In this document: positions 12,466 to 12,531 of the stretch, one piece after another
Numbering within the stretch: position 1 is the stretch's first letter
Layout of the letters: each line of letters opens with the position of its first letter
Assembly (NCBI GenBank): GCA_910578115.1
Contig: CAJTPO010000073.1
Span: forward strand, 1 to 12,531
Source of the DNA: an uncultured Lachnospiraceae bacterium
GTDB taxonomy: Bacteria > Bacillota > Clostridia > Lachnospirales > Lachnospiraceae
Reading direction: 5' to 3'
Length of the DNA: 12,531 bases
The notes under the pieces: model-generated
The model's database searches: none
Told to the model about the DNA's origin: nothing
Seen by the model: the letters and a program-made list of their open reading frames with translations, nothing else
Translations under genes and position numbers: made by a program

Positions 12466-12531
12466 TGATCCCCATGGGACTTGAACCCAATACCTCCGGC
12501 TTGAAAGGCCGGTGTCCTAACCTTTAGACTA
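12466..12531 (-). tRNA. tRNA-Glu (anticodon UUC), 5' end cut by window
   Basis: The 3' part is visible: discriminator A, acceptor 3' strand GGGGATC, T arm with loop TTCAAGT, anticodon stem CCGGC/GCCGG with loop CTTTCAA (anticodon TTC), and the D-arm sequence TAGTCTAAAGGTTAGGAC. The T stem has one T-T mismatch at its base. The 5' acceptor strand lies beyond the right edge. Its anticodon arm is almost identical to that of the neighbouring Glu(CUC), suggesting duplication and anticodon change. Confidence 0.88.

Noticed and set aside
1..12531. CRISPR arrays or insertion-sequence transposases
   Set aside because: I saw no regularly spaced repeats of CRISPR type and no IS transposase; the rpn family name mentions transposase but the protein is a nuclease relative.

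Overview
This window looks like accessory DNA of a Gram-positive gut-type Firmicute, probably a clostridium of the Lachnospiraceae kind, inside a large integrative/conjugative element, plasmid or large phage. The reasons are strong AAGGAGG ribosome-binding sites, TTGACA/TATAAT-type promoters, many small genes of unknown function packed head to tail, a group II intron, a second-copy-like DNA ligase, an Rpn nuclease locus and a tightly packed tRNA array. The host assignment is inference; no housekeeping marker fixes the species.

Layout. (1) Positions 1-1090 are the 3' part of a group II intron: the C-terminal two-thirds or so of its reverse transcriptase/maturase with an HNH-like end, then RNA domains V and VI. 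The intron splits a gene whose 3' exon is 1091-1444. (2) Positions 1446-3651 are four more co-directional genes of unknown function, the last a cysteine-rich small protein, closed by a strong terminator (3681-3720). (3) A convergent solitary DUF6088/AbiEi-antitoxin-like regulator lies on the minus strand (3740-4363) with a textbook promoter. (4) A 473-bp divergent intergenic region holds that promoter, a forward promoter overlapped by an inverted repeat, and a leader with four hairpins, two of them intrinsic terminators. (5) Positions 4837-9762 are a probable operon: a divergent NAD+-dependent DNA ligase (LigA), a DUF4262 protein, two tandemly duplicated ~140-aa proteins, a 66-aa zinc-ribbon-like protein and a 397-aa cysteine-rich protein ending in a likely sliding-clamp-binding motif. 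(6) Positions 9820-11995 are an Rpn (PD-(D/E)XK) locus with its own promoter. The rpn gene carries an internal SD and ATG marking an RpnS-type antitoxin. Two free-standing copies of the same tail follow (10769-10948 and 10968-11150). The last overlaps, by ATGA, a second PD-(D/E)XK-like gene broken by an in-frame amber codon. (7) Positions 12068-12531 hold four minus-strand tRNA genes, Ser(GCU), Tyr(GUA), Glu(CUC) and Glu(UUC, cut by the window end), none encoding CCA, with a strongly structured 147-bp spacer.

How it may work together. LigA plus a putative clamp-binding protein suggest an element-owned DNA replication or repair module, controlled at the level of its leader RNA and perhaps by the divergent AbiEi-like regulator. 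The Rpn locus fits a defence/toxin-antitoxin module in which extra tail genes could act as additional antitoxins or as a reservoir of alternative C-termini. This last arrangement is the most promising candidate for something not yet described.
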